DNA of 64,000 bases from Allobosea sp. 47.2.35 (lineage in GTDB: Bacteria > Pseudomonadota > Alphaproteobacteria > Rhizobiales > Beijerinckiaceae): NCBI RefSeq assembly GCF_024655635.1, contig NZ_JANLGI010000010.1, positions 1 through 64,000 of the forward strand. Direction: 5' to 3'. This document shows positions 45,015-54,862 of this stretch, piece by piece. Under the pieces are notes generated by a model. The model saw only the letters and a program-made list of their open reading frames with translations, was not told where the DNA came from and did not search any database. Made by a program: the position numbers and the translations under genes. Position 1 is the first letter of the stretch, and each line of letters opens with the position of its first letter.

Positions 45015-46154
45015 TCAGGCCGGCAGGCGCGATAGCGAGAACGGTTTCAGGTCGAAGGGGGACTGCCCGACGGTCGAGAGGTCGGCGAGGATCTCGCCGA
45101 TCGCGCTGGCGAACTTGAAGCCATGGCCCGAGCAGGCCGAGGCAAAGACCGCCTGCGGCACACCCGGCACCGTGTCGATAATGAAGCCTTCGTCCGGCGA
45201 GACCGTGTAGATGCAGCCCTTCACTGTCAGCGGTTCGCCGGCGGCATCGGGGATATAGCGCGCCAGGCATTCGCGGATGCGTGCGACCTGGGCGGCGCTT
45301 GGCGTCCGGTCGGGGTCGCGCGGGTCCATCGGCTCGCGCCCGAAATGCGGGCCGCCGAGCTTGAAGCCGGGGTGCTCGTAGAGCGGGAAGCCGTAGAAAT
45401 TGCCTTCCTCGACGCTGAGGATGAAGACCGGGAAGGCGCCTTCGCGGAACAGCTCCGGCCGGCGCGTCGTGAACCAGCCGATCGTCTGCTTCACCGTGTT
45501 GACCTGCCTGGCGAGCGCCGGCACCGCGTCGGCGATCCAGCCGCCCGAGGTGATGATAAGCCGCCCGGCGGAATAGGTGCCGCGCTCGGTGCGGACGATC
45601 ACGCCGCCCTGCGCCGTCGGCGTCCAGTCGAGCAGGGGCTCGTTGGTGCGGATCTCGGCGCCGCGCGATTGCGCCAGCCCGACATGGGCATAGATCGCCT
45701 TCTCCGAGGCGACGAAGCCGCCATCCTGCTGCCACAGGCCGATATGTCCTTCCGGGAGCTGGAACGCCGGGAAGCGCCGCGTCACCTCGGAGCCTTCCAG
45801 CACTTCGTGCTTCAGTCCGTGGTCGAGGCAGGATTGCAGCGAGGATTCGACTGGCCCGCCACCTTTCGGGGCCAGATCGAGCGAGCCCGTAACGTGGAGC
45901 AGCTTCATGCCGGCCTGCTCGCCGGTCTGCGCCCACAACTCGTGCGCCCGCTTCACGATCGGCACGTAATGCGAGCCCTCGAAATAGGCGAGGCGGATGA
46001 TGCGGGTGAGCCCGTGGGACGAGCCCATCGCATGGCCGAGATCGAAGCGCTCCAGCCCGAGCACCTTGAGCCCGCGCTGCGCCAGATGCCAGCAGGCGGC
46101 GGACCCCATGGCACCGACGCCCGCGACGATGACGTCATAGCTGTGCTGGCTCAT
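45015..46154 (-). CDS. solA: N-methyl-amino-acid oxidase, SolA/MSOX-like
   Basis: FAD enzyme of the monomeric sarcosine oxidase/N-methyltryptophan oxidase family, 379 residues. [20 protein letters not shown] binds [19 protein letters not shown] follows. The cysteine in [14 protein letters not shown] lies where MSOX attaches FAD covalently. Products would be amine-free amino acid, formaldehyde and peroxide. ATG 46154 was chosen over an upstream ATG 25 codons earlier because the sequence aligns from [10 protein letters not shown]. It heads the possible operon with the two exporters. Confidence 0.9.
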   Translation of the reverse strand: MSQHSYDVIVAGVGAMGSAACWHLAQRGLKVLGLERFDLGHAMGSSHGLTRIIRLAYFEGSHYVPIVKRAHELWAQTGEQAGMKLLHVTGSLDLAPKGGGPVESSLQSCLDHGLKHEVLEGSEVTRRFPAFQLPEGHIGLWQQDGGFVASEKAIYAHVGLAQSRGAEIRTNEPLLDWTPTAQGGVIVRTERGTYSAGRLIITSGGWIADAVPALARQVNTVKQTIGWFTTRRPELFREGAFPVFILSVEEGNFYGFPLYEHPGFKLGGPHFGREPMDPRDPDRTPSAAQVARIRECLARYIPDAAGEPLTVKGCIYTVSPDEGFIIDTVPGVPQAVFASACSGHGFKFASAIGEILADLSTVGQSPFDLKPFSLSRLPA

Positions 46155-46319
46155 GGCTGCCTGTCCCGATGGCGCGTGAGACCCAGCCATACAGGGGCTG
46201 GCGGCGGGGGTCCAATGCGTCTCCGGCAAGGGCGACGTGCGGCGGCGTGGAAGCCTTTGTTAACGGGCCCGGACCATAACCGGACGCAAGACTTGACCTA
46301 TGGTGAGACTGGGCTGGGG

Positions 46320-48083
46320 ATGCGAGGCAGGATACGACGCTGGCTGGGCGCCGGACATGCGGTGGAGGACATCCCCGCGGCGCCGCTTCCGGCGGCGGCT
46401 ACGCCCCGGCCGGCCGCGATCCTGCCTTATGATCCCTCTGCCCATGACGCCATCGACGATATCGAACGCGACATCCTGCTCGCGATGCAGCGATTGACGA
46501 AGGAGTTGGGCGAGGTCGAGCAACGCTCGGCCGAATCCGAGAGCGGTTCGCGCACCATTCTGGAGAATGCCGGCAGCATGCGCATGGCCGTCGGTGCCGC
46601 CAGCGAGAACGCGTCCGCCTTGGCCGCCGCGACCCATCAGGTCTCGCAGGCTGCCGAGCAGGTCGACGGCGCGATGGTCGATGTCCGCGACAAGCTCGAC
46701 GCCGCCGTGTCACGCGCCGGCGAGGCGGCGCTGATGCTGGATGGCCTCGCCGTCGCGACCGGCGAGATCAGGGGCATCGTCGATTCGATCGCCGAGATCG
46801 CCCGCCAGACCAATCTTCTCGCGCTCAACGCCGCGATCGAGGCTGCTCGTGCCGGCGAGGCCGGCCGCGGCTTCGGCGTCGTCGCGCATGAGGTGAAGTC
46901 CCTTTCGGTCGAGGTCAGCGAGGCCGTCGGCCATATCCGCGAGCGCGTCGACCGTCTGACACGTGCCGCGCAGGGCTCGACCGGCATCGTCAACGACACC
47001 TTGCAGATCGTACGCGACGTCAATCCGATCATGGTGACGATCGGGCGCGCTTCGCAGGAACAGGCAAGCTCCACCGCGGAGCTCTCGCGCAATGCGCGGG
47101 AAGCGGCTCTTTTCGTCGAGGGCGTCGCACGGCGCGCCGACGAGATCGACCGCATCGCCCATGATACGGTCGCAGAGAGTGAACGCGCCCGGCGGGCGAC
47201 GCAGAAGGGCAGCCGCCTCGTCGGCAACATGCTCAGGCGCTTCAAGCCCGTGCTGCGCCACTCGGCCTTCGCCGACCGGCGCCGTTTCGACCGCTTCCCG
47301 ACGGCGCGCAAGGCGCATCTCGTTATCGGCAGCGTCGATGTGCCCGGTCGGCTGGTCGATCTCGGCCGCGGCGGCGCCTTGCTGGCCGGCTCGTCGCAGG
47401 TCCGGCTGCCGACCGGCGGTGCAGGCGTGGTCACGATCGAGGGCCTGCCGCCGCTGCCGTGCCGCATGACGGGCGCCAGCGATCTCGGCCTGCACCTCGC
47501 CTTCGCGGGCGATGCCGCCGCCGGCTGCGGCGCGCTGGCGGGCATGATCGAGGAGATCGAGCGCTCCTACCGCCCGCTGATCGAGCGCGCCCAGGATTTC
47601 GCCCGCGAGGTCTCGGGCGCGATGGAGAAGGCGATCGAGCGGGGCCTGCTTTCCGAGAACGATCTCTTCGACCTGCGTTACGTCCCGGTGCTCGACAGCG
47701 AGCCGAGGCAATACCTGAGCCCCAGCCTACCCGCGCTGGAAGCCGTCCTGCCGCCACTGCTGGCCGGCACGCTTGCTTCCGATCCGCGCCTGGTCTTCGC
47801 CCTGCCGAGCGACCGCAACGGCTATGTGCCGGTTCATCACCCGACATGGTCCCTGCCGCAGCGCACCGGTGATCCCGCCTGGAATGCGGCCTATGCTCGC
47901 AACCGGCGCATCATCGACAGCCGTGCAGGCCTTAGCGCCGGTCGCTCGATCCGGCCCTTCCTCGTCCAGGTCAGCCGGCACGAGAGCGAGGACGGCCGCA
48001 GCGAATTGCTGAGCGAGGTCAACGCGCCGCTGCGCGTCCGGGGGCGTCATTGGGGCGGCGTGCGGATGGCGTATCGGCTCTGA
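46320..48083 (+). CDS. Soluble chemoreceptor with PilZ-like domain
   Basis: A 587-residue methyl-accepting-type protein without membrane helices. The signalling hairpin tip is [20 protein letters not shown] (about residues 160-180) followed by [14 protein letters not shown]. Near 318 begins a PilZ-like module: [16 protein letters not shown], then [13 protein letters not shown], where the usual DxSxxG is DxGxxG. The last 165 or so residues contain [25 protein letters not shown] and [14 protein letters not shown], as in Cache-like tails of other receptors. It probably senses in the cytoplasm and could couple cyclic-di-GMP to chemotaxis (inference). Confidence 0.88.
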   Translation: MRGRIRRWLGAGHAVEDIPAAPLPAAATPRPAAILPYDPSAHDAIDDIERDILLAMQRLTKELGEVEQRSAESESGSRTILENAGSMRMAVGAASENASALAAATHQVSQAAEQVDGAMVDVRDKLDAAVSRAGEAALMLDGLAVATGEIRGIVDSIAEIARQTNLLALNAAIEAARAGEAGRGFGVVAHEVKSLSVEVSEAVGHIRERVDRLTRAAQGSTGIVNDTLQIVRDVNPIMVTIGRASQEQASSTAELSRNAREAALFVEGVARRADEIDRIAHDTVAESERARRATQKGSRLVGNMLRRFKPVLRHSAFADRRRFDRFPTARKAHLVIGSVDVPGRLVDLGRGGALLAGSSQVRLPTGGAGVVTIEGLPPLPCRMTGASDLGLHLAFAGDAAAGCGALAGMIEEIERSYRPLIERAQDFAREVSGAMEKAIERGLLSENDLFDLRYVPVLDSEPRQYLSPSLPALEAVLPPLLAGTLASDPRLVFALPSDRNGYVPVHHPTWSLPQRTGDPAWNAAYARNRRIIDSRAGLSAGRSIRPFLVQVSRHESEDGRSELLSEVNAPLRVRGRHWGGVRMAYRL

Positions 48084-48088
48084 CGCGT

Positions 48089-48221
48089 GTCATCCCGTGC
48101 GCGCTGCGGCATGCAATGCCGCTGCGCAGACACGGGACCGTTCTCCGAAGAAGGCGCCTTTTCGTCATGCGGTGCCGTGTCTGCGGCGCACCGCTTCGCG
48201 CTGCACCGCGCACGGGATGAC
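48089..48221. repeat. 133-bp inverted-repeat intergenic element
   Basis: GTCATCCCGTGCGCG at 48089-48103 is the exact reverse complement of the last 15 bases (48207-48221). Inner arms GACACGGGACCG and CGGTGCCGTGTC also pair with one mismatch, and smaller hairpins nest between them, so nearly the whole element can fold. It fills the gap between the chemoreceptor and the vWA-like gene. It looks like a non-autonomous palindromic repeat of the kind dispersed in Hyphomicrobiales genomes. Confidence 0.75.
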
Positions 48222-48230
48222 GGTGCTGCT

Positions 48231-48995
48231 CTACAACCGATCCCAGCCCACGTTGATACTCAGCTTCTGGAACGCCTGCTTCCACAACGTGGCCGCCTGT
48301 TCGAGCCGCGCCGCGTCGTACACGCCCTGGACCTGATGCACGCTCAGCTCCCAGCCCGAGGCGCCCGAATCCTGCCAGACCTTTCCGAGCAGGCGCCGCA
48401 GGCGCTCCGGGTCACGCGCGCCGGCGGCATTGCCGAACATCGTGAACTGGTTCGAGTTCTGCAGCATGTCGGAGACGAGCATGATCTTGCGGTCGCCGGT
48501 CGGGACGCGGTTCTCGCGACGCGAGGCGACATCCCCGATCGCCTCGACGATCGGCGACTGGTTGCCCTTGCCGGGCTGCGTCAGCACGGTCAGCGCCTCA
48601 TCGAGCGGCCGGCCGAATTTTTCGACCCATTTGACGTATTCGCGCCGCGGATTGCCGATCAGCTCGCTCGCGGTCTTGCCGGGATTGCAGAGCGAGACCA
48701 GCGACGGGAAGCCGGGCTCGAACACGTCGTTGAAGACGTAGATCGAGAGCATCCGGTCGGTCGGCAATTCATCGCCGACCTGGTTGACCAGCGTCTTCAA
48801 TCGCTTCGCCTGCACCTCGCTCCACGGATCGCTCTTGTCGACAAGGATGATGGTATGCCCGACAGGCCCGGTCTTCGGGCACAGGGTCTCCTGGTCGCGC
48901 GGCGGGCCGCGCAGCAGGGAAGGCGCCGCGAAGAAGCCGACAAGGCCAAGCCCGGCGAGCACGGAGGCGACGATCGCCCAGTTCTCGGTCTTCAT
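48231..48995 (-). CDS. Membrane-anchored von Willebrand A-like protein, unknown
   Basis: A 254-residue protein with one N-terminal membrane helix (about residues 8-26) and a periplasmic or extracellular domain. It starts TIILVDKSDPWSEVQ and later has RKIMLVSDMLQNSNQF, reminiscent of a von Willebrand A fold whose metal site would be DKSDxxS. The fit to the canonical DxSxS is imperfect. It is the third gene of a minus-strand unit with two membrane proteins. I recognise no closer family. Confidence 0.7.
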   Translation of the reverse strand: MKTENWAIVASVLAGLGLVGFFAAPSLLRGPPRDQETLCPKTGPVGHTIILVDKSDPWSEVQAKRLKTLVNQVGDELPTDRMLSIYVFNDVFEPGFPSLVSLCNPGKTASELIGNPRREYVKWVEKFGRPLDEALTVLTQPGKGNQSPIVEAIGDVASRRENRVPTGDRKIMLVSDMLQNSNQFTMFGNAAGARDPERLRRLLGKVWQDSGASGWELSVHQVQGVYDAARLEQAATLWKQAFQKLSINVGWDRL

Positions 48996-49005
48996 CCGTC
49001 AGCCT

Positions 49006-50475
49006 TTAGCGCTTCATTGCGGCGAAATCCTCCGCCGCCTGCTTCTGCGCCGCTTCGTCCTGCTCGAAGGCTTCGCGCCCGGCCTGTGCCGCCCTGAGCT
49101 TCACCTGCTCGATCTCGCCGGCGAGATCGATGCCGCGCAGTAGCACCAGTCGATCCCGGAGCTTGGCCTCGATCAGGGCCGGCATGCTGGTGAGCTGCTG
49201 CTCGAAATCATCGATCTGGCGCCGCGCCGCGACATATTCCGGCAGCTCCGCCGGCTGGTCGATCTCGGCGAGATTGAGCGATTGCGTGAAATAGGCCGGG
49301 GCGAGATCGGTGCGAACCCGGAGATTGGCCTCGCGATACTGCATCATCGCGGCGTCCTTGGCGGCCCGCAGTTGCCCCAGCCGCGAGAGATAGAGGTCGC
49401 GCGCCTTCTCGGCCGCCGCCTTCACGCCCTGCAGCTTGCCGAGTTCGTCGCGGCAATCCTCGCGGAAGCCGTCGACCTGGGTGCGGATCGCCTCCAGCTC
49501 CGGCAGCAATTCGGCGTCGAGCCGGCGCCGCTCTTCCTCGACTGCACTCCAGCGCTGGCGCCAGCGCTTGTAGGCGGTGGCATGGCCGGGATAGGTGCCG
49601 AAGGCGGTATAGCCCTTCGTCGCCGAGACGAAGGCGACGAGGCAGCCGATGATGACCAGCGCGACCGACTTGATGTCGTAGATCGCGAAGGGGTTTTCCA
49701 TCATGCGCGGCATGACCTGGAAGGAGCGCGCATCCGGATTGGCGATCAGCATCTCCCGGTAGTGTCCGACCGCGAGATTGAACAGCACGATCAGCGCAAT
49801 CATTCCGGCATAGGCCGGCAGCGCCCAGAACAGGTGCGAGCTCTTCACATGCTGGCAGTAGCGCGCCGGACCCACACCCATGAAGAAGCCAAGCGCGACG
49901 TTGAGCGCGGAGATGATGACGGCGGTCGCAGCGCCGCCGACCAGGCCGAAATCGCTGGCTTCGGCGAAGAAGTTGCCGTTGAGCAGGCTCTCGATCACCA
50001 GCGGCACGACCAGGAAGAACAGGATGAACTGCCACTTGTCGAGCTTGGGGTCGGCCCGGCGCTTGTTCTCGTAATTGAAGAAAGCGTATTCGCGCTTGGC
50101 CCGGAGCGCGTCGTAGACGCGCTGCTCCAGCTCGCCGCCATGCTTGCTCAGCATCGCGCGCATGGTCGCCTCGACGCCGCGCACGCGGCCCTCGAAGCGC
50201 TGCTGCGTGAACAGCTCGCGCCGGCTGACGATCTCGGCCTGGATGGCGTTGAGGCTTGCCGCCGCCTCCTGCCGCAGCGTGGCGAAATGCTCGCGCGCCC
50301 GGGCGATCAGCGTCTGCTCGGTCTGCGACAGCATCGTCGCATGCGCCGGCGGCTGGTTCTCGACCGCGTCACTGGCGCCGTGATGCCCGGCCTTGACCGA
50401 CTCGGCCAGATGATGAGCGGTCGGAGCAGGCGTCATCCGGACGACCCGCGATGTTGCGCCGTCGTCATTCGCCAT
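49006..50475 (-). CDS. Multi-span membrane protein with long coiled coils, unknown
   Basis: A 489-residue protein. Residues about 45-140 and 300-489 are rich in A, E, R, L and Q and look like coiled coil. Between them are about four membrane helices, among them FILFFLVVPLVIESLLNG, AVIISALNVALGFFMGVG and AYAGMIALIVLFNLAVG. I know no family. Its start overlaps the upstream membrane gene by 11 bases and the vWA-like gene follows after 10, so the three are surely co-expressed. It may be a scaffold. Confidence 0.72.
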   Translation of the reverse strand: MANDDGATSRVVRMTPAPTAHHLAESVKAGHHGASDAVENQPPAHATMLSQTEQTLIARAREHFATLRQEAAASLNAIQAEIVSRRELFTQQRFEGRVRGVEATMRAMLSKHGGELEQRVYDALRAKREYAFFNYENKRRADPKLDKWQFILFFLVVPLVIESLLNGNFFAEASDFGLVGGAATAVIISALNVALGFFMGVGPARYCQHVKSSHLFWALPAYAGMIALIVLFNLAVGHYREMLIANPDARSFQVMPRMMENPFAIYDIKSVALVIIGCLVAFVSATKGYTAFGTYPGHATAYKRWRQRWSAVEEERRRLDAELLPELEAIRTQVDGFREDCRDELGKLQGVKAAAEKARDLYLSRLGQLRAAKDAAMMQYREANLRVRTDLAPAYFTQSLNLAEIDQPAELPEYVAARRQIDDFEQQLTSMPALIEAKLRDRLVLLRGIDLAGEIEQVKLRAAQAGREAFEQDEAAQKQAAEDFAAMKR

Positions 50476-51064
50476 GGGCGGCTCGCATCAGGAAATGGCG
50501 GGCCTCGACGATATCGGCCCAGAAATCGCGGAAGCCGGGATAGGCCGGGCGGAGATAGGCGCGCTTGAACCAGAGCGTCAGCACGATGAGCCCGCAGAGG
50601 CTGAGTGTGGGCAAGAGCGAACCGGCAAGAGCCGGCATTCCCTCGGCAGACAGGTGCAAGACCATCAACGCGAGTCCCAGCGCGCTCGCGAGGGCCAGCA
50701 GGGCGAGCACGCAGTGGCGCCCCGTATCGTAGGCGAGTTGCAGGGCCGCGGTCATGATGGTGATGGCGAAGGCCGCGCAGAGCTCGAGCACCGCGATCCC
50801 GGCGACGACAGCGGCGATGCAGGACATGATTCCGGTCGGGGAGGCCGGCGATAGCACCAGGAAGACACCGCGCGCCGAGGACCAGGCCAGGAACAGGCAG
50901 AGCAGCAGTGTCGCGAGAAGCAGCATGGCGATCAGGGGCAGGGCGCGCCGCAGCTTCGCAGCCATGATGGCGAGCCGCGCCGCATGGGTCTGCCTGATGG
51001 CATCATCGATCGCGCTCGCGGCCGCTTTGATCCGGCGGGCCATCGCCTTGAACTGTGACCGCAT
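50465..51064 (-). CDS. Four-span membrane protein, unknown
   Basis: A 199-residue protein with a basic, amphipathic N-terminus (FKAMARRIKAAASAIDDAI) and about four membrane helices, for example LIAMLLLATLLLCLFLAW and LALLALASALGLALMVLHL. The C-terminal tail is cytoplasmic by the positive-inside pattern. ATG 51064 was chosen over GTG or ATG codons further up. It is the first gene of a three-gene unit and overlaps the next by 11 bases. No family is recognised. Confidence 0.7.
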   Translation of the reverse strand: MRSQFKAMARRIKAAASAIDDAIRQTHAARLAIMAAKLRRALPLIAMLLLATLLLCLFLAWSSARGVFLVLSPASPTGIMSCIAAVVAGIAVLELCAAFAITIMTAALQLAYDTGRHCVLALLALASALGLALMVLHLSAEGMPALAGSLLPTLSLCGLIVLTLWFKRAYLRPAYPGFRDFWADIVEARHFLMRAAHGE

Positions 51065-51139
51065 GCAACTCCACCCGTCGCGGCGGACGGTGACCGCATT
51101 CGGCCGGAGGGTCAAGCGAGTGCCGGTGTGGAGCGGCGC

Positions 51140-52189
51140 TCAGCCGCCGGTCACGCTCATGTGTCGCCCGACGGCCGGGCCGTTATGGCGGCGGTCGATG
51201 ATGAAATCGTGCCCCTTCGGCTTGCGCGCGATCGCCTCGTCCATGGCGCGGAAGAGCAGGGTGTCGTCCTGCGAGGCCCGGACCGGGGCGCGCAGGTCAG
51301 CGGCGTCCTCCTGGCCGAGGCACATATAGAGAGTGCCGGTGCAGGTCAGACGCACGCGGTTGCAGCTCTCGCAGAAATTATGGGTCAGCGGCGTGATGAA
51401 GCCGACGAGCCCGCCGGTCTCCTTGACGCGGACATAGCGCGCCGGCCCGCCGGTGCGGTAGGGGTCGTCGACGAGCGTGTACTTGTCCATCAGGCGCCCG
51501 CGCACCACCGAGAGCGGCAGGTACTGGTCGACGCGGCCGGCCTCGATCTCGCCCATTGGCATGACCTCGATCAGGGTCAGGTCCATGCCGAGCCCGTGCG
51601 ACCACAGCATCAGGTGCTCGATCTCGTCGTCGTTGACGCCCTTGAGCGCCACTGCGTTGATCTTGACCCGCATGCCGGCCTTGCGCGCCGCCTCGATGCC
51701 GTCGAGCACGACCTTGAGATCGCCCCGGCGGGTGATTTCACGGAACTTGTCGGGGTCGAGCGTATCGATCGAGACGTTGATGCGGCGTACGCCATAGCCG
51801 GCGAGCTCGGCGGCATAGCGATGTAAAAGCGAGCCGTTGGTCGTCAGCGTCAATTCGTCCAGCGCGCCCGAGGTGAGATGGCGCGAGAGCGAGCGGAACA
51901 GGCTCATGATGTCGCGGCGCACCAGCGGCTCGCCGCCTGTCAGGCGCAGTTTGCGGGTGCCGCGCGCGACGAAGGCGCTGGCGATCCGGTCGAGCTCTTC
52001 CAGCGTCAGCAGTTCCTTGCGCGGCAGGAACTTCATGTCCTCGGACATGCAATAGACGCAGCGGAAATCGCAGCGATCCGTCACCGAGATGCGCAGATAG
52101 GAAATCTTGCGGCCGAACGGGTCGACCAGGGGCGACCGCGTCAGCGGCTTCATGTCGTCGAGCAGCACGTCTGCCTCACGTTCCCGCAT
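51140..52189 (-). CDS. moaA: GTP 3',8-cyclase (molybdenum cofactor synthesis)
   Basis: Radical-SAM enzyme starting molybdenum-cofactor synthesis, 349 residues. [12 protein letters not shown] supplies the CxxxCxxC cluster for [14 protein letters not shown] follows, and the second cluster cysteines are in [15 protein letters not shown]. The C-terminus ends in GG, which is essential in MoaA for binding the GTP chemistry. Start is ATG 52189 or ATG 52153. No other moa gene is adjacent; it diverges from the DUF971 gene. Confidence 0.95.
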   Translation of the reverse strand: MREREADVLLDDMKPLTRSPLVDPFGRKISYLRISVTDRCDFRCVYCMSEDMKFLPRKELLTLEELDRIASAFVARGTRKLRLTGGEPLVRRDIMSLFRSLSRHLTSGALDELTLTTNGSLLHRYAAELAGYGVRRINVSIDTLDPDKFREITRRGDLKVVLDGIEAARKAGMRVKINAVALKGVNDDEIEHLMLWSHGLGMDLTLIEVMPMGEIEAGRVDQYLPLSVVRGRLMDKYTLVDDPYRTGGPARYVRVKETGGLVGFITPLTHNFCESCNRVRLTCTGTLYMCLGQEDAADLRAPVRASQDDTLLFRAMDEAIARKPKGHDFIIDRRHNGPAVGRHMSVTGG

Positions 52190-52313
52190 TGTGGAGCGGC
52201 CGGTCCGCGCAGGATGCGGGCGCGCCTTCACATTGCTATAGCATGACATTGGCACTACGCCCGTGAAGGTCAAGCGCCTGATCATGGTAGCCTGCGAAGG
52301 ACGAATACCGCCC

Positions 52314-52676
52314 ATGTCATCCTGGCCGACCGAACTGCGCCTCTCCAAGGACCGCCGAACGCTGCACGTCGCCTTCGAGGACGGCGCGAGCTTCGCACTG
52401 CCGGCCGAGCTGCTGCGCGTCGAAAGCCCCTCGGCCGAGGTCCAGGGCCACCATCCCAGCCAGAAGACCATCGTTCCCGGCAAGGCCGAGGTCGAGATCC
52501 TCCGGGTCGAGCCGGTCGGCCACTACGCCGTCAGGCTCGGCTTCGACGACATGCACGAGACCGGCATCTACGCTTGGGACTACCTGCGCGAACTCGGCGA
52601 GCAGGGCGAGGAGAAGATGCGCGTCTATCTCGCGGCGCTGGCCGAGAAGGGCCTGTCGCGCGAGCGGAAGCGCTGA
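52314..52676 (+). CDS. DUF971 (GBBH-like) family protein
   Basis: A 120-residue protein of the gamma-butyrobetaine-hydroxylase N-terminal-like fold. [32 protein letters not shown] and [12 protein letters not shown] are family marks. Stand-alone copies are linked with iron-sulfur cluster handling, often beside Mrp/ApbC or cofactor genes. Here it faces moaA, an iron-sulfur enzyme, which fits. ATG 52314 was chosen; an upstream GTG at 52263 would add 17 residues. Confidence 0.87.
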   Translation: MSSWPTELRLSKDRRTLHVAFEDGASFALPAELLRVESPSAEVQGHHPSQKTIVPGKAEVEILRVEPVGHYAVRLGFDDMHETGIYAWDYLRELGEQGEEKMRVYLAALAEKGLSRERKR

Positions 52677-52686
52677 GCCGCTCCCG

Positions 52687-53949
52687 TCAGGTGACCGCGC
52701 GGCGCTTGATATAGCGCTCGTCGCGCCACAGCCCGCTGGTCAGGACCTCGCTGAAGGCCTCGGCGGCACGCTGGACGTCGGCATGGCCGAGATAGGCCGG
52801 CGCAAAGCCGAAGCGCATGATGTCCGGCGCCCGGAAATCGCCGATCACGCCGCGTGCGATCAGGGCCTGGACCACGGCAAAGCCGCTCTCGAAGGCGATC
52901 GAGACCTGGCTGCCGCGCGCGGCATGGTCGCGCGGCGTCACGATCGTGGCACCATGGGCCTGGCAGACGGGCTCGACTAGTTCGATGAACAGATCGGTCA
53001 GGGCGAGGCTCTTGGCCCGAAGCGCAGAGAGCGGGACGTCCTCGATCGCGCCGAGCCCGGCATCGATCGCGCGCATCGAGAGGATCGGCTGGGTGCCGCA
53101 GAGCAGGCGCTGGATGCCGCGCGCCGGCCGATAGCCGCGCTCGAAGGCGAAGGGCGCGGCATGGCCCCACCAACCTGAGAGCGGTTGGTTCAGGGCATCG
53201 TGATGGCGTGCCGCCGCATAGATGAAGGCCGGCGCGCCGGGGCCGCAGTTCAGGTATTTATAGGTACAGCCGACCGCGAGATCGGCCTTCGCGCCATCGA
53301 GATCGACCGGCACGACGCCGGCGCTGTGGCAGAGGTCCCAGACCGCGATCGCGCCCTTGTCGTGGATCAGCCGGGTCAGCGCGGCCATGTCGCGCAGGGT
53401 GCCGGTCTTGTAGTCGACATGGTTGACCAGCACGACCGCGGTGTCCTCGTCGATCAGGTCTTCGATCCTCGCGGCATCGACGCCTTCAAGCTTCAGGGCG
53501 AGATCGGGCCTCCCCGCGACCACCCCTTCGGCGACATAGAGATCAGTCGGGAAGCTGCCGCCCTCGGCCACGATCGCGTTGCGGCCGGGGCGCAAGGCCA
53601 GCGCGGCGTGCAGGGCCTTGTAGATGTTCACGGAGACGGAATCGCAGGCCACGGTCTGGCCGGGCGCGGCGCCGACCAGACGGCCGAGCCGGTCGCCCAG
53701 CGTGCCGACCAGCGCGAACCAGCCGGCATCGTTCCAGCTCTTCACCAGCCCTTCCGCCCATTCCTGCCGCATCGCGGCTTCCATGTCGCGGAAGGCGGCG
53801 ACCGGTGCCGGGCCGAGCGAATTGCCGGCGAGATAGACCATGCCGGCGGGGACATGAAAACGCTCTCGCAGATGCCGCAGCGGGTCGGCCGCGTCGCGTC
53901 GTATCATTTCGGCGGTCAGTGCTGCTGTGTTGAGCGATGCCAGTTCCAT
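52687..53949 (-). CDS. kynU: Kynureninase
   Basis: PLP enzyme cleaving kynurenine to anthranilate and alanine, 420 residues. VYLAGNSLGPAP at the N-terminus, HVDYKTGTLRDMAALT, VWDLCHSAGVVPVDLDG and the PLP-lysine segment GCTYKYLNCGPGAPAF are present. LSGWWGHAAPFAFE is a typical substrate-site loop. Tryptophan dioxygenase and kynurenine formamidase are not in the window. ATG 53949 was chosen over a codon 46 residues earlier. It is convergent with the DUF971 gene. Confidence 0.95.
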   Translation of the reverse strand: MELASLNTAALTAEMIRRDAADPLRHLRERFHVPAGMVYLAGNSLGPAPVAAFRDMEAAMRQEWAEGLVKSWNDAGWFALVGTLGDRLGRLVGAAPGQTVACDSVSVNIYKALHAALALRPGRNAIVAEGGSFPTDLYVAEGVVAGRPDLALKLEGVDAARIEDLIDEDTAVVLVNHVDYKTGTLRDMAALTRLIHDKGAIAVWDLCHSAGVVPVDLDGAKADLAVGCTYKYLNCGPGAPAFIYAAARHHDALNQPLSGWWGHAAPFAFERGYRPARGIQRLLCGTQPILSMRAIDAGLGAIEDVPLSALRAKSLALTDLFIELVEPVCQAHGATIVTPRDHAARGSQVSIAFESGFAVVQALIARGVIGDFRAPDIMRFGFAPAYLGHADVQRAAEAFSEVLTSGLWRDERYIKRRAVT

Positions 53950-54058
53950 TCCTGCCCCCTGCCGCAAGCCGTGCGGGCCTCGCTCCTCATGCGGGCCGCT
54001 CGGCAGCTTAGTCAGGCATCGGCACCATGGCCAAGCAGGCGATACCGCTCCAACGATA

Positions 54059-54082
54059 AAGGCCGGCGTTTCCGCCGGCCTT
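54059..54082 (-). terminator. Rho-independent terminator of the L,D-transpeptidase gene
   Basis: AAGGCCGGCG and CGCCGGCCTT form a 10-bp stem around a 4-base loop, 23 bases after the stop of the minus-strand gene starting at 54684. On that strand the stem ends CCTTTATCG, a short T tract. Confidence 0.75.
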
Positions 54083-54105
54083 GTCATCGGAATATCTTGG
54101 ATGGC

Positions 54106-54684
54106 TCAGCGCGCGACGACGACGCGGGTGCCGACCTTGGCGCGCTCGTAGAGGTCGATCACGTCCTCGTTGAGCATGCGGATGCAGCCCGAGGATACGG
54201 CCTGGCCGATCGTCTCCGGCTCGTTCGAGCCGTGGATGCGGTAAAGGGTCGAGCCGAGATAAAGCGCGCGGGCGCCCATCGGGTTGTCCGGGCCGCCGGG
54301 CATGAAGCGCGGCAGGTCGGGGCGGCGCTTCAGCATCTGGGCCGGCGGCGTCCAGGTCGGCCATTCCTGCTTGCGCGAGATGGTCTGGGTGCCCGCCCAG
54401 TCGAAGCCGGGGCGGCCGACGCCGACGCCGTAGCGCATCGCCTTGCCGTCCGGCATGACGTAGTAGAGCCGGCGCTCGGTCGAATCGATCACAATCGTGC
54501 CGGGCCTCTGCTTCGTCGGATAGTCGACGATCTCACGCGGAATGGCGGTAGCCTGCGCCTTGGCCGGGTCCACGTACTGGACGAGCGGCTGGCGGGTCAG
54601 AGGGTCGATTTCGGCTCGGGCGGCGGAGCCCAGAGCGAGCAGGCCAAGGCCGGCGAGCAAGGCCAGGCGGGTGGAGCGGATCAT
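54106..54684 (-). CDS. L,D-transpeptidase (YkuD family), exported
   Basis: A 192-residue periplasmic enzyme with signal peptide (LALLAGLGLLALGSAARA). The catalytic region is IHGSNEPETIGQAVSSGCIR, with the histidine and the cysteine of SxGCIR. It forms 3-3 crosslinks in peptidoglycan or attaches outer-membrane proteins. YYVMPDGKAMRYGVGVGR is typical of the family. Its own terminator follows. Confidence 0.93.
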   Translation of the reverse strand: MIRSTRLALLAGLGLLALGSAARAEIDPLTRQPLVQYVDPAKAQATAIPREIVDYPTKQRPGTIVIDSTERRLYYVMPDGKAMRYGVGVGRPGFDWAGTQTISRKQEWPTWTPPAQMLKRRPDLPRFMPGGPDNPMGARALYLGSTLYRIHGSNEPETIGQAVSSGCIRMLNEDVIDLYERAKVGTRVVVAR

Positions 54685-54862
54685 CGGAGGAACCTCGGGC
54701 AGGTCGGGACGGCTGGTCGCGAAAATGACGCAGAAAAGTCAACGTCTCCTCAACGTCCTGTCAGCTTCCCCAGGGTCGTGCAATCCAGCCGCAATCACAT
54801 CGCCGGGAGCGGTCGAGCTTTGCCGTGCTGCGTTGCGCGCATGCAACATCGCTCCCGAGCCG

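Noticed and set aside
45123..46319. A long upstream extension of the chemoreceptor reading frame
   Set aside because: It runs antisense over the SolA-like gene and reads as low-complexity Arg/Ala/Gly text with no family match. The receptor aligns only from 46320.
48231..51064. Zorya- or MotAB-like defence or flagellar stator
   Set aside because: No MotA/MotB or OmpA signature, no helicase or nuclease partner; only the mix of membrane and coiled coil recalls it.
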